Shown piece by piece: positions 36,279 to 44,670 of a stretch of 64,000 nt of DNA. This DNA comes from JACCZX01 sp963801035 (GTDB lineage Bacteria > Pseudomonadota > Gammaproteobacteria > Burkholderiales > Burkholderiaceae_F): the NCBI GenBank assembly GCA_963801035.1, contig CAWDDF010000004.1, positions 124,001 through 188,000 on the forward strand, written 5' to 3'. Within the stretch, counting starts at the first letter, position 1, and every line of letters begins with the position of its first letter. The notes beneath the pieces were generated by a model, which was not told the DNA's origin, did no database searches, and saw nothing but the letters and a program-made list of their open reading frames with translations. The position numbers and the translations under genes were made by a program.

Positions 36279-38669
36279 TTACGCAGCGAAAAGCGCCGGC
36301 GCTGCGGTCACTTCGGCAAGCCGACGAAAGACAATGGTAACGATTGCGCCGCCACTTTGCCCCGCGCCGCTGCGGTTGACGACTTCGATGCGCGCACCAT
36401 GCTCATCGACGATCTTTTTCACCATCGCGAGTCCGAGACCCGTGCCACTGGACTTACTCGTGACATAGGGCTCGAACGCACGGCGAAGTATATTGGCCGG
36501 AAAGCCAGGCCCATTGTCTTCAATCGCCAAGCGCACCGCGCGCGCTTTAGTGTTGGCTTCTTCGATCTCCACCAGCTCGGTTCGAACGTGAATGCGCGCG
36601 TCGGCCTGCCCGGCCAAAGCATCCTGCGAATTGACGAGCAGGTTGTGAATGACCTGGCGCAGTTGGGTTGCATCGCCCTCGATCAAGGGCAATCCGGGGC
36701 GTAACGAGAGTTGGATCGTCCCGGCGCCCGCCTCCGCACCGTAAAGCGCAGCCACTTCCTCGACCAGCGTGTTCAATGCGAGCGGGGAAAGACGTGCTGG
36801 CGGCACACGCGCGTAGTCACGAAAATCGTCAACCATCCTCTTCATTGACGTGACCTGGTTAACGATAATTGCAGTGCCGCGCTTCAGTACGTCGGCGTCG
36901 GGCGACTTCAGCTTCTCGATTAACTTCATCTGCAAGCGCTCCGCCGCGAGTTGGATCGGTGTCAGCGGATTCTTGATTTCGTGCGCCAAGCGTCGTGCAA
37001 CCTCGCCCCATGCCAGTGCGCGCTGCGCCGAGATCACTTGAGTGATGTCATCGAACACCACGACGTAGCCGAGGCCATCATCGAGTGGCAGGCGTGACCC
37101 ACGCGCGAGCAGCATCAGCGGCTCGCCCGCTGTGTTCGGCTTCGTGCCGTCGTTGACTTCGGCCGTTGATGGTGCCGGTGCGCGTTTGACTTCGACTTGC
37201 TGTTGCCACGAATCCTTCGGCGATGCAGTCAGCGCGTGATCCGAAAACGCGGTCGCGAGTGCGGCAGACAACGCCGAATCAATGTCACGCAGAGGTCGGT
37301 CGGCCTGCTGCATCAATGGATAACCAAGGATGCGCGAAGCGCCGTGGTTCGCAGTGACCAAGCTGAAATCCTTATTCAGCACAATTACACCGGCAGATAG
37401 GTTGCCCAACACGCGCTCCAGATAAGTCTTCGCGTTTTCAACCTCGCGCTGCTTCTTTTCGACCTGATCACGCGCCTCCGTTAACTGTCGCGTCATCGCG
37501 TTAAACGATTGCGTCAACAAGTTCAGCTCGTCGTTGCCGGGAAACTCGCGTACCTGTCGATAGTCGCCCTCGGCGACTGCTTTCGTGCCTTCGGCGACTT
37601 GCAACAGCGGCGCCGTCATTGAGCTCGCGAGCAGCACGCTGGACGCAATCGCTGCGAAGATGGACAACAACAGCGTTAGCGTCAGAGTCAGACCATAGAT
37701 CGTCTGCAGCCCTTGACGCGCCAGCGATAGCTCCTGGTACTCGCGATATCCGTTTTGCAACGCCTCTGCGTTCGCGGCGATCGACGGCGGCACCGGTTGG
37801 ATCAGCTGCAAGAAATGGGTTTCGCTCCGCGGGACAATGGTGACAAAAGCCGAACCGGCCTTTGCGTCGTCGCGTAGCGATGCTGATTTTGTCGAAGAGC
37901 CGGTGGCGGAAAGTAAAGACGCGGGCGCCGGTATCGGAACGATGACCCGCGCCCGTAACCCATGACGCGATTCAATTGCGCCTGCCTCGCCCTCGGTCGT
38001 CGCAAAAATAAGCCGGGTGCGCGCCTGACGCAGCTCGTTGCTCGAAGGAACCTCGGGCACCAACTGCGACAACCCCGAACCGCTGGTGCCAATCAGCTGG
38101 CCGTTGCCGCTCACTATCAGTGCGTCCTGAATCCCGCCCTGCTCGCGCAATCGATTCAGTTGCGCAAGCTGCGCGGACTCCGGGATGTCGGAGAGCTCGA
38201 GCGCCCAACTGCGCGCTTTGTTGCTGACGTCATCCCTCAGGTTGTCAAGCGCGGCGCGACCCAGTGTGAGACCGGAATCGAGCGCTCGATCGACGCGCAC
38301 GTCGAACCACGACTCGATCGACCGCGACAGAAACTGGGTGGAAACCACATAGATCAGGACGCCCGGCAGCACGCCCATCAACGCAAAGGCCACCGTGAAC
38401 CGCATCATCATCCGCGCGCCGAACTGTTTCGCGCGCAACCGCACCACCAGCCTGCGAATCAAGGCGAGTACCAGCACGAACAGCAGCGCTGCAATCACGC
38501 CGTTGATGCCCAGCAGCAGCGGATAATTGCGCTCGAAGAATGCGGTGTTGCCGCTGGCGGATGCCAACAGGAACAAAAGAACGCCACCCACCGCAACGGC
38601 GGCAAGCAGGCCGTAGCGGAGCGCGCGCGGCATCATCTGCGCCAGCCGACTGCCCGCTACATATTTCAT
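36279..38669 (-). CDS. NtrY-like membrane sensor histidine kinase
   Basis: Sensor kinase of 796 residues. It has three to four N-terminal membrane segments (about 18-38, 48-70, 90-112), a periplasmic loop, another membrane segment around 335-360, HAMP (about 360-410, PLLQVAEGTKAVAEGDYRQV), a PAS domain (about 430-560), HisKA with the acceptor His in RRLAHEIKNPLTPIQLAAERLQ, and HATPase (NLLVNSQDALAG; GTGLGLAMVKK). This matches NtrY, which in related bacteria responds to nitrogen or redox status. The gene follows the DUF4390 gene after 7 bp and precedes its cognate regulator. Confidence 0.9.
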   Translation of the reverse strand: MKYVAGSRLAQMMPRALRYGLLAAVAVGGVLLFLLASASGNTAFFERNYPLLLGINGVIAALLFVLVLALIRRLVVRLRAKQFGARMMMRFTVAFALMGVLPGVLIYVVSTQFLSRSIESWFDVRVDRALDSGLTLGRAALDNLRDDVSNKARSWALELSDIPESAQLAQLNRLREQGGIQDALIVSGNGQLIGTSGSGLSQLVPEVPSSNELRQARTRLIFATTEGEAGAIESRHGLRARVIVPIPAPASLLSATGSSTKSASLRDDAKAGSAFVTIVPRSETHFLQLIQPVPPSIAANAEALQNGYREYQELSLARQGLQTIYGLTLTLTLLLSIFAAIASSVLLASSMTAPLLQVAEGTKAVAEGDYRQVREFPGNDELNLLTQSFNAMTRQLTEARDQVEKKQREVENAKTYLERVLGNLSAGVIVLNKDFSLVTANHGASRILGYPLMQQADRPLRDIDSALSAALATAFSDHALTASPKDSWQQQVEVKRAPAPSTAEVNDGTKPNTAGEPLMLLARGSRLPLDDGLGYVVVFDDITQVISAQRALAWGEVARRLAHEIKNPLTPIQLAAERLQMKLIEKLKSPDADVLKRGTAIIVNQVTSMKRMVDDFRDYARVPPARLSPLALNTLVEEVAALYGAEAGAGTIQLSLRPGLPLIEGDATQLRQVIHNLLVNSQDALAGQADARIHVRTELVEIEEANTKARAVRLAIEDNGPGFPANILRRAFEPYVTSKSSGTGLGLAMVKKIVDEHGARIEVVNRSGAGQSGGAIVTIVFRRLAEVTAAPALFAA

Positions 38670-38676
38670 TTGCGTC

Positions 38677-39297
38677 TCAGCGAGTAAGTTCTGCCGTGAC
38701 GGGCACTTCGCGCCAATCGGACGCCAGCGTCCACTCTCGGCTGGTGATCGCGTTCACCTGAAATGGCTTTGGTAGCTGATTGACATCGAGCCTCATGCGC
38801 ACCTGCGCCTCATAATCCTCACGCGGGCTGAGCAGGCCTTTATCCACCACTTTCCAATTCCGAACACTCTTCAGCAGTGCCAGCGCTTCGTCAAGTGACT
38901 CGAACGACTGTGAAAGTCCACCTCGGGCCAATCGATATTGCCGGGTCAGCGGACTGTACGACAAACGATATGTAAGCGTGCTCGACGCAACCTTCCGGTC
39001 GAACCAGTACCAGCGTTTTCGAAACAGCTCGAACTCGATGTTGAAATAAAGCGCGATCCCCTTTTGCACCGCCTCCTCGAGCGCCTGCGGCATCTCGAAC
39101 TCAAACGTCGCATTGAGCAGTAGCGCATCGCCAACCGGGTTTTGCGCATCGCGCGCGGGCTCAAGGATCGCCGCCATCACGCCGATGCGTTCATCGGCCA
39201 GAGCGGCCGACGGCGCGAAGAACAATGCCCCAATTGCGAGCCACAGCGGCCATGCCAGAAGTGCTGCGGCAAGACGGGGAGTGATGATCGGTTTCAT
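38677..39297 (-). CDS. DUF4390 family protein
   Basis: Exported protein of 206 residues of DUF4390, found in betaproteobacteria between rsmB and ntrY. It has a signal peptide (ALLAWPLWLAIGALFFAPSAALA) and the block VQKGIALYFNIEFELFRKRWYWFDRK that marks the family. The function is unknown. Its ATG overlaps the rsmB stop by 4 bp and its stop lies 7 bp before ntrY, so it is translated as part of the operon and may serve the kinase (inference). Confidence 0.9.
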   Translation of the reverse strand: MKPIITPRLAAALLAWPLWLAIGALFFAPSAALADERIGVMAAILEPARDAQNPVGDALLLNATFEFEMPQALEEAVQKGIALYFNIEFELFRKRWYWFDRKVASSTLTYRLSYSPLTRQYRLARGGLSQSFESLDEALALLKSVRNWKVVDKGLLSPREDYEAQVRMRLDVNQLPKPFQVNAITSREWTLASDWREVPVTAELTR

Positions 39298-40622
39298 CCG
39301 GTCTTCTCAAGTAACGCGTAGAAAAAGCCGTCATGCAGCGTCGGCAGATCCGAACCTTGCCACGTGGCTACGGAAGCCGGTTCGGCGACCGATACCGGCA
39401 GCAACTGAGACGCCGGTAAGTCACATCGGCGTGCGTTAGGTTGCCGCTCGCCGAAGCGAGCAATCTGTTCGCGCCCTTCGTCCGGGAACAGCGAGCAGAC
39501 GACGTAAAGCAGCCTACCACCCACCTTTAGCAGCGGCCATAAGGCGTCCAGTAATTCGCGCTGCACCTTTGTCAATTGCGCAACATCAGCCGGACGCCTT
39601 AACCAGGGGATGTCGGGATGACGCCGCACGATTCCCGAGGCGGTACACGGGGCGTCGAGCAGTATTCGGTCGAACGAACTGCCGCCGCTGTCAGCGAGCC
39701 ACGCATCCGGATGGGCCGCATCACCCACAAGGACGCGCGCGGTTAGGTTGCCGCGGCGGAGATTCTCGTCAATTCGCTTAGCCCGTGCAGCATCGACGTC
39801 CAAGGCCGTCAGGTCAGTAGCGCCAAGTTCGGCCAGATGTGCAGTCTTTCCGCCTGGCGCAGCACACGCATCCAGCACACGCATGCCGGGCTTCGCGTCA
39901 AGCCAGGGTGCGGCCAGCTGCGCCCCGCCGTCCTGCACAGACACGTCGCCGTCTGAAAAGCCCGGGATGCCGGCCACGGGCCGCGGCTGATGCAACCAGA
40001 CGGCGTGCTTACCCACGCGGGTCGCGGACAGACCGAGCTGCGTCAAGCGCACCATGTAATCGTCGACCGTGCTCTGCATTGGGTTGACGCGCAGGACAAG
40101 CGGCGGCATCTGCTGCTGCGTGTCGGCAACTTGGCTCCAGTCGGGATATTCGCTGCGCAGACGTTCGATCCACCATGCGGGCAGGTTGTATCGAACGGTC
40201 TGATCGTTTTGCAGCTCTGCTAATAGGGTCTGACGCTGACGCAGGAAGTTGCGCAGGACCGCGTTGACGAAGCCGGATGCAGCCGATGTTTGACGTGATT
40301 GCTGAGCAGCGCGCACGGCCTGGTCGACGACGGTGTGCGGCGCATACGATTCGCGTAGCAACTGCGCAAGCGCAACCGCAAGCAACGCTGCGACGTCGGC
40401 CGCGGGAGGACGTGCCGCGAGCCGCTCGAGTATTCGCTCGACCGCCGCAAGATGACGGACCGCGGTGTAAAGCGCGTCCTGCACGGCCGGCCTGAGCTCC
40501 TCGTGGTCGGTGATCGCAGCCGTCAGAGCGCGCTCAAGCGAGCGCCCCGAGCGAAACGAATGCCAGGCATCGGCCGCGTGTCGAAGAACATCGGCCAATC
40601 CGGGGGACGCAACCGCGCTCAC
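39294..40622 (-). CDS. rsmB: 16S rRNA (cytosine(967)-C(5))-methyltransferase RsmB
   Basis: Enzyme of 442 residues that methylates C967 of 16S rRNA. The N-terminal 140 residues form an NusB-like RNA-binding domain. The catalytic domain has the SAM motif VLDACAAPGGKTAHLAELG and the two key cysteines in DAPCTASG and YVVCSLFPDEG. It overlaps fmt by 4 bp upstream and DUF4390 by 4 bp downstream, the usual betaproteobacterial order. Confidence 0.93.
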   Translation of the reverse strand: MSAVASPGLADVLRHAADAWHSFRSGRSLERALTAAITDHEELRPAVQDALYTAVRHLAAVERILERLAARPPAADVAALLAVALAQLLRESYAPHTVVDQAVRAAQQSRQTSAASGFVNAVLRNFLRQRQTLLAELQNDQTVRYNLPAWWIERLRSEYPDWSQVADTQQQMPPLVLRVNPMQSTVDDYMVRLTQLGLSATRVGKHAVWLHQPRPVAGIPGFSDGDVSVQDGGAQLAAPWLDAKPGMRVLDACAAPGGKTAHLAELGATDLTALDVDAARAKRIDENLRRGNLTARVLVGDAAHPDAWLADSGGSSFDRILLDAPCTASGIVRRHPDIPWLRRPADVAQLTKVQRELLDALWPLLKVGGRLLYVVCSLFPDEGREQIARFGERQPNARRCDLPASQLLPVSVAEPASVATWQGSDLPTLHDGFFYALLEKTG

Positions 40623-41620
40623 TCAGGTGCGACCGTATGCGCGCTGATGAATCGGTCACCCACCTTGATCTGCGATCCGCTGACAAATTCGCGAGCTGTG
40701 AGCCGTTTGCCGCTGGCTCGCTGAAGCTCGGTAATCACGAGCTCACCGGAACCGCAGGCGACGTGGACTCCGGAAGCATCGGCCGATCTAACAACGCCTG
40801 AATCGCCATGCGCCGACGGCGGGCCTGCGCCAGCGTGCGCGCGCCAGATGCGAACCGTCGAACCGCCAAGCAGGCTCGACGCCACCGGAAAAGGATCGAA
40901 CGCCCGCACCTTGCGCTCGAGTTCGGCCGCTGGCTTCGACCAGTCGAGCCACGCTTCCAACTTCGAAAGCTTTGCCGCGTAACTGGCGCCATCGGGTTGC
41001 GGTGTGGCAGTCAGCGTATCAACACGACGCAGTGCATCGACGATCATGCGTGCTCCGAGCCGCGCAAGGCGCGCTGTCAAAGTAGCAGTGGTGTCGTCCG
41101 GCTCGATCGCAACTTTCTCGGCGATCAGCATCGGCCCGGTGTCGAGACCGGCGTCCATCTGCATGATCGTTATTCCCGTTTCGGAGTCGCCAGCCTCGAT
41201 CGCGCGCGCGACCGGCGCCGCTCCGCGCCAGCGCGGCAACAACGAAGCATGAATGTTCAAAGCGGATAACTTCGGCTGCCATCCGGGGCGCAATCCACGC
41301 GGAATGTCGAGAACTTCCGGCGGCAGGATCAAGCCGTAAGCGGCGACCACCAGGACGTCGGGAGCGACGGCTTTGAGCCGTGCCTGGGCAGTCACTGCCG
41401 CGTCGCCTTTGCGCAGTGACGGCGGCGTATCGACTTCAAGACCATGCGACAGCGCGAGCTGCTTGACCGGACTCGCTTGCGTCTTCATCCCGCGGCCAGC
41501 AGGGCGATCCGGCTGAGTCAGCACGAGTGGCACGGTCCAGCCCGCATCCGGCGCAGCGCTCACGATCGCGTCCAAAGCGACCGCCGCAAAGTCCGGCGTG
41601 CCGGCAAAGACAATTTTCAT
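40619..41620 (-). CDS. fmt: methionyl-tRNA formyltransferase
   Basis: Enzyme of 333 residues that formylates initiator Met-tRNA with 10-formyl-THF. The N-terminal catalytic domain starts MKIVFAGTPDFAAVAL and contains NIHASLLPRWRGAAP, with the catalytic Asn and His, then MDAGLDTGPM. The C-terminal domain (about 210-325) is the tRNA-binding OB fold. Its partner def usually sits directly upstream. Here a repeat element and a LytTR two-component pair come between fmt and def. Confidence 0.94.
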   Translation of the reverse strand: MKIVFAGTPDFAAVALDAIVSAAPDAGWTVPLVLTQPDRPAGRGMKTQASPVKQLALSHGLEVDTPPSLRKGDAAVTAQARLKAVAPDVLVVAAYGLILPPEVLDIPRGLRPGWQPKLSALNIHASLLPRWRGAAPVARAIEAGDSETGITIMQMDAGLDTGPMLIAEKVAIEPDDTTATLTARLARLGARMIVDALRRVDTLTATPQPDGASYAAKLSKLEAWLDWSKPAAELERKVRAFDPFPVASSLLGGSTVRIWRAHAGAGPPSAHGDSGVVRSADASGVHVACGSGELVITELQRASGKRLTAREFVSGSQIKVGDRFISAHTVAPE

Positions 41621-41705
41621 GCGCGATTGTAGAAAGACCTCAGCGACGCTCGAAAACGCGGCGATCGCAGGCAGTCATCCCCTGCTGTTGTACTGCGCGC
41701 GCACG

Positions 41706-41789
41706 CGCGGCCGCTCCGAAGGGAGCGCGCCTAGCTAAGTCGCGACGAGTGCACGTGCGACCCGCAGGGTCGCGTACACGAGGAGCGCC
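41706..41789 (-). repeat. dispersed 3'-end palindromic element, copy 1
   Basis: Two hairpins joined by a conserved linker. Hairpin A is CGCTCC/GGAGCG (about 41712-41727) and hairpin B is GCGACCC/GGGTCGC with loop GCA (41757-41773). The linker (GCGCCTAGCTAAGTCGCGAC, then GAGTGCACGT) and the end CGTACACGAGGAGCG recur in copies at 47.6 and 51.7 kb. The element ends four bases after the stop codon of the LytTR response regulator and is given on that gene's strand. Confidence 0.85.
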
Positions 41790-41793
41790 TCCC

Positions 41794-42555
41794 TCACATT
41801 TGTCGAAACAGGTGAACGTATTGCCTGGATACGGGCAGCTCACGTGCCGTGTCGCGCATGCGGACGTACAGCTTGCCGCCGACATCGCGGCGCGTGGCGG
41901 CCACCGCATTCAGATTGACGATGACCGAGCGATGGATCTGAGCGAAATCATCGGGATTCAGCTGCTCGCCGAGCTCGGACAACGGCACGCGGATCAGCCA
42001 CTCGGTGAGCTCGGCACCGTCTCGTGCGAACACGCACGTGTATTTGTCATCTGCCTGAAAGTACTGCACGTCGGCAACCGGTATCTGCTGCGTGATGTCG
42101 CCGTCGGCAGAGCGCTTGCTCGCCCGAATCCATCGCAGGTGCCGCGTAGCGCTGCCCAGATGTTCGGACAGCTGCTGCAGCAGCGGCGCCAGATTGCGCG
42201 AAGGCACCCCCGCTTTCAGCTTTTCGACGGTGCGGCTGAGCCGTTCGTCGGTCACCGGCTTGAGCAGGTAATCGACCGCATCACGCTCGAAGGCGTCGAG
42301 CGCGTACTGGTCGTACGCCGTAACGAACACAACAGTGGTGTTACGCGCGAGCTTCTCCGCTACCTGCAATCCGGTCGCACCCGGCATACGGATGTCGAGA
42401 AACGCGATGTCAGGTGCGTGTTCGGCAATCGCAGCAGCCGCTGCCGGGCCACTGTCAGCCATTGCCACGATCTGCAACTCGGGCCACAGCTTTGCAAGCT
42501 TGTCGCGCAGGTACTGGGCCAAGTGCGGCTCGTCATCCGCGATGATCGCCTTCAT
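41794..42555 (-). CDS. LytTR-family response regulator (AlgR-like)
   Basis: Response regulator of 253 residues. The receiver (about 1-120) has AIIADDEPHLAQYL, the phospho-Asp in IAFLDIRMPG and Lys in YLLKPV. The C-terminal LytTR DNA-binding domain (about 150-250) contains VQYFQADDKYTCVF and FAQIHRSVIVNLNAV. Its ATG overlaps the stop of the sensor kinase gene by 4 bp. LytTR regulators often control envelope, biofilm or metabolite-uptake genes; the target here is unknown. A dispersed repeat follows the stop immediately. Confidence 0.9.
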   Translation of the reverse strand: MKAIIADDEPHLAQYLRDKLAKLWPELQIVAMADSGPAAAAAIAEHAPDIAFLDIRMPGATGLQVAEKLARNTTVVFVTAYDQYALDAFERDAVDYLLKPVTDERLSRTVEKLKAGVPSRNLAPLLQQLSEHLGSATRHLRWIRASKRSADGDITQQIPVADVQYFQADDKYTCVFARDGAELTEWLIRVPLSELGEQLNPDDFAQIHRSVIVNLNAVAATRRDVGGKLYVRMRDTARELPVSRQYVHLFRQM

Positions 42556-43673
42556 GCCGGTTGCAACGGTATCGTCATCCGCACGCGCGTTCCGCGTGCC
42601 AGGGTTTCAACGACCAGTTGGCCGCGCCCGCCGTAGATCGATGCGATGCGCTCCCGCAAGTTGCTTAGACCGACGCCTCCGGCTGCGTTGGGCGGAAAGC
42701 CGAGGCCATCATCCTCAACGTCGAGCAACAACGCGTCGCCGGATGAGCGTGCGGTCAGGTGCACGCGGCCGCCCTCAAGCTTGGGCTCGAGCCCGTGCTT
42801 GACCGAGTTCTCGACCAGCGGCTGCAGTGACAGCGGCGGAATGTGTGCACTCATAAGTTCGGGCGGCACGTCGATCCTGTAAGAAAGCCGCTCGCCCATT
42901 CTGATGCGGAGGATATCCAGGTAAGCAGTAATCAACGCAGTTTCCTGCGCCAGCGTAGTGCGCTCGCTACGGCTGGCCGCCAACGAGGCGCGCAGCAAGT
43001 CGATCAAACGCTCCAGCATCCGTCGAGCGTTGTCGGGCGCGCTGTCAATCAGGCTGACGACATTGGCCAGCGTATTGAATAGAAAGTGCGGCTCTATCTG
43101 CGCCTGCAAAGAGCGCAGTTGCGCATCAAGCGCCTGGCGTTGAAGCTCGACGACCCGCGCTCGCTCGCGCGCGCTCTCGGCTTCCGCCTGCGCGAGCCGG
43201 TTCATGCCGCTTAGATAGCGATACCAAAGCGTCGAGAAAATAATCGATAGCATGACGATCGCGATCACGATCCGCGGCGCGCCATGGACGATCCGCCCCA
43301 CGTCGACGCCGAGCAGACTCAAGCCGATCCAATAGCCGATCAAACAGCCGATGATTGGGATGCCGGCAAAAAAAAGCACGCGCGCCTTCGTGGAGAGCGC
43401 AATGACGCGCTGATGCCCGATCAGATATCCGCCGATGTCGAACAGCACATGGATCGTGAGGCCGATCGACTGGGCGATAACGAAATTTGCCCAGAGCACG
43501 TACCAAGGATCGGCGCGGTTTGAAAAGCCCCATGCCACCAGTGCCAGCACCACCGCAATGGCGGTATTGAACAGAATGGTCCAGAGAAATTGCAGCCAGA
43601 CGGGGCCAGCCGGGCGGACCGAAAACGACCACCAACTGCGCCAGGATTGGCGTATTAACGCGACATTCAACAT
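42552..43673 (-). CDS. LytS/AlgZ-type sensor histidine kinase
   Basis: Membrane kinase of 373 residues. Four hydrophobic segments lie in the first 150 residues, followed by a coiled coil and the His_kinase domain with LRSLQAQIEPHFLFNTLANV, whose His is the acceptor. A HATPase domain follows (LVENSVKHGLEP; DDGLGFP; GVGLSNLRERI). ATG 43673 is preferred over an in-frame ATG at 43763 because the longer N-terminus is polar and unlike the family. It is the partner of the LytTR regulator. The pair separates def from fmt, which are neighbours in most relatives. Confidence 0.87.
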   Translation of the reverse strand: MLNVALIRQSWRSWWSFSVRPAGPVWLQFLWTILFNTAIAVVLALVAWGFSNRADPWYVLWANFVIAQSIGLTIHVLFDIGGYLIGHQRVIALSTKARVLFFAGIPIIGCLIGYWIGLSLLGVDVGRIVHGAPRIVIAIVMLSIIFSTLWYRYLSGMNRLAQAEAESARERARVVELQRQALDAQLRSLQAQIEPHFLFNTLANVVSLIDSAPDNARRMLERLIDLLRASLAASRSERTTLAQETALITAYLDILRIRMGERLSYRIDVPPELMSAHIPPLSLQPLVENSVKHGLEPKLEGGRVHLTARSSGDALLLDVEDDGLGFPPNAAGGVGLSNLRERIASIYGGRGQLVVETLARGTRVRMTIPLQPA

Positions 43674-43811
43674 ATTCGGCGCGCCGATGCGGGGTCTGGA
43701 ATGTAGCCGCCGCCTGAAGCCATTGCTGCAGGATACGACGGAGCAACAGCAAAGCGTCGCCAATCGACGCGAACAATCGCCAGCGCTGCGCTACCCAAGA
43801 GCCTGGCGGGC

Positions 43812-44318
43812 CTATGCCGCCTTGGCTTTGCGCTTTTTCAGCCGCGTCTTGATTCGGTCCTGCTTCAACGGCGACAGGTACTCGACAAAGACCTTGCCGA
43901 GGAGATGGTCCATTTCATGCTGCACGCAGACTGCGAGCAAGCCCTCGCAATCCATCTCGTACGGCGTTCCCTCGACCCTTTGCGCACGCACCCGGACCTT
44001 CGCCGGCCGCGTCACCGCGTCATAGATGCCCGGCACCGATAAGCAACCTTCCTCGCACTCGATCTGCTCGTCCGACGCCCACACGACCTCGGGATTGATC
44101 AGCACCTGCAGCTGATCCTTGGTTTCCGAGACATCGACGACCAGCACACGCTCGTGAACGTCGACCTGCGTTGCCGCGAGTCCAACGCCAGGCGCCTCAT
44201 ACATCGTTTGTGCCAGGTTGGCGACGAATTCACGCAACCTATCGTCGAAGCGAGTCACCGGCCGCGCGACCGTTCGCAGGCGCGGATCCGGATACTCGAT
44301 GATGTTAAGCACTGCCAC
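43812..44318 (-). CDS. def: peptide deformylase
   Basis: Metalloenzyme of 168 residues that removes the formyl group from new proteins. The three motifs are GVGLAATQV, EEGCLSVP (metal-binding Cys) and QHEMDH (metal-binding His pair and catalytic Glu). A longer reading frame runs to 44453, but GTG 44318, nine bases after GGAGA, gives the normal start VAVLNIIEYPDPRL and length. The leader carries a 10-bp hairpin about 27 bases before the start codon. Confidence 0.93.
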   Translation of the reverse strand: MAVLNIIEYPDPRLRTVARPVTRFDDRLREFVANLAQTMYEAPGVGLAATQVDVHERVLVVDVSETKDQLQVLINPEVVWASDEQIECEEGCLSVPGIYDAVTRPAKVRVRAQRVEGTPYEMDCEGLLAVCVQHEMDHLLGKVFVEYLSPLKQDRIKTRLKKRKAKAA

Positions 44319-44670
44319 TGAGCGTCTCCAGAAAGCCTTTTTTCTCCGGCCGAAGCGATTCGGCCGGATTTCAATCTGCCTTGTTTCAATCTTCCTTATT
44401 TGCCCGAAGTTTGCGTGCTTTTCAAGCCCCCGCCGGGGCACCGGCTCAGCCAAACTTGCGCGCCAGGTACCGTCCGTTACGACCTATGGCATCGCGCTTA
44501 GTCGGGATCGAAGTCCTACAGCATCCGTTGCTATATCAATGCATTACGGTCAAAATTTGCAGCCCATTATTAGATATCGGCGCAGCCCTGAAAAGTTCAA
44601 GGGGAAGGGGCTCAGCGCTTCCATTGTCTTCGTTTCCGTTCCGCAATTTCAAGCGTGACCAGGAGTTTCA
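44319..44670 (+). other. intergenic region between divergent def and LysM genes
   Basis: These 352 bases hold the def leader hairpin and presumably two divergent promoters. AGGAG just before 44671 is the LysM gene's Shine-Dalgarno. Two reading frames cross the region, but neither has coding character or a start site, so I see no further gene. Confidence 0.6.
44345..44368 (-). promoter_or_regulatory. 10-bp hairpin in the def leader
   Basis: TCCGGCCGAA pairs perfectly with TTCGGCCGGA around a four-base loop. On the def strand it ends about 27 bases before the GTG and is followed by an A-rich run and then the Shine-Dalgarno. On the plus strand only three T follow it, so it is not a good terminator for either gene. 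Confidence 0.5.

Noticed and set aside
41527..42636. Plus-strand open frame of 369 codons across fmt, repeat copy 1 and the LytTR regulator
   Set aside because: Runs antisense through two recognised genes and the palindromic element; composition is typical of a shadow frame.
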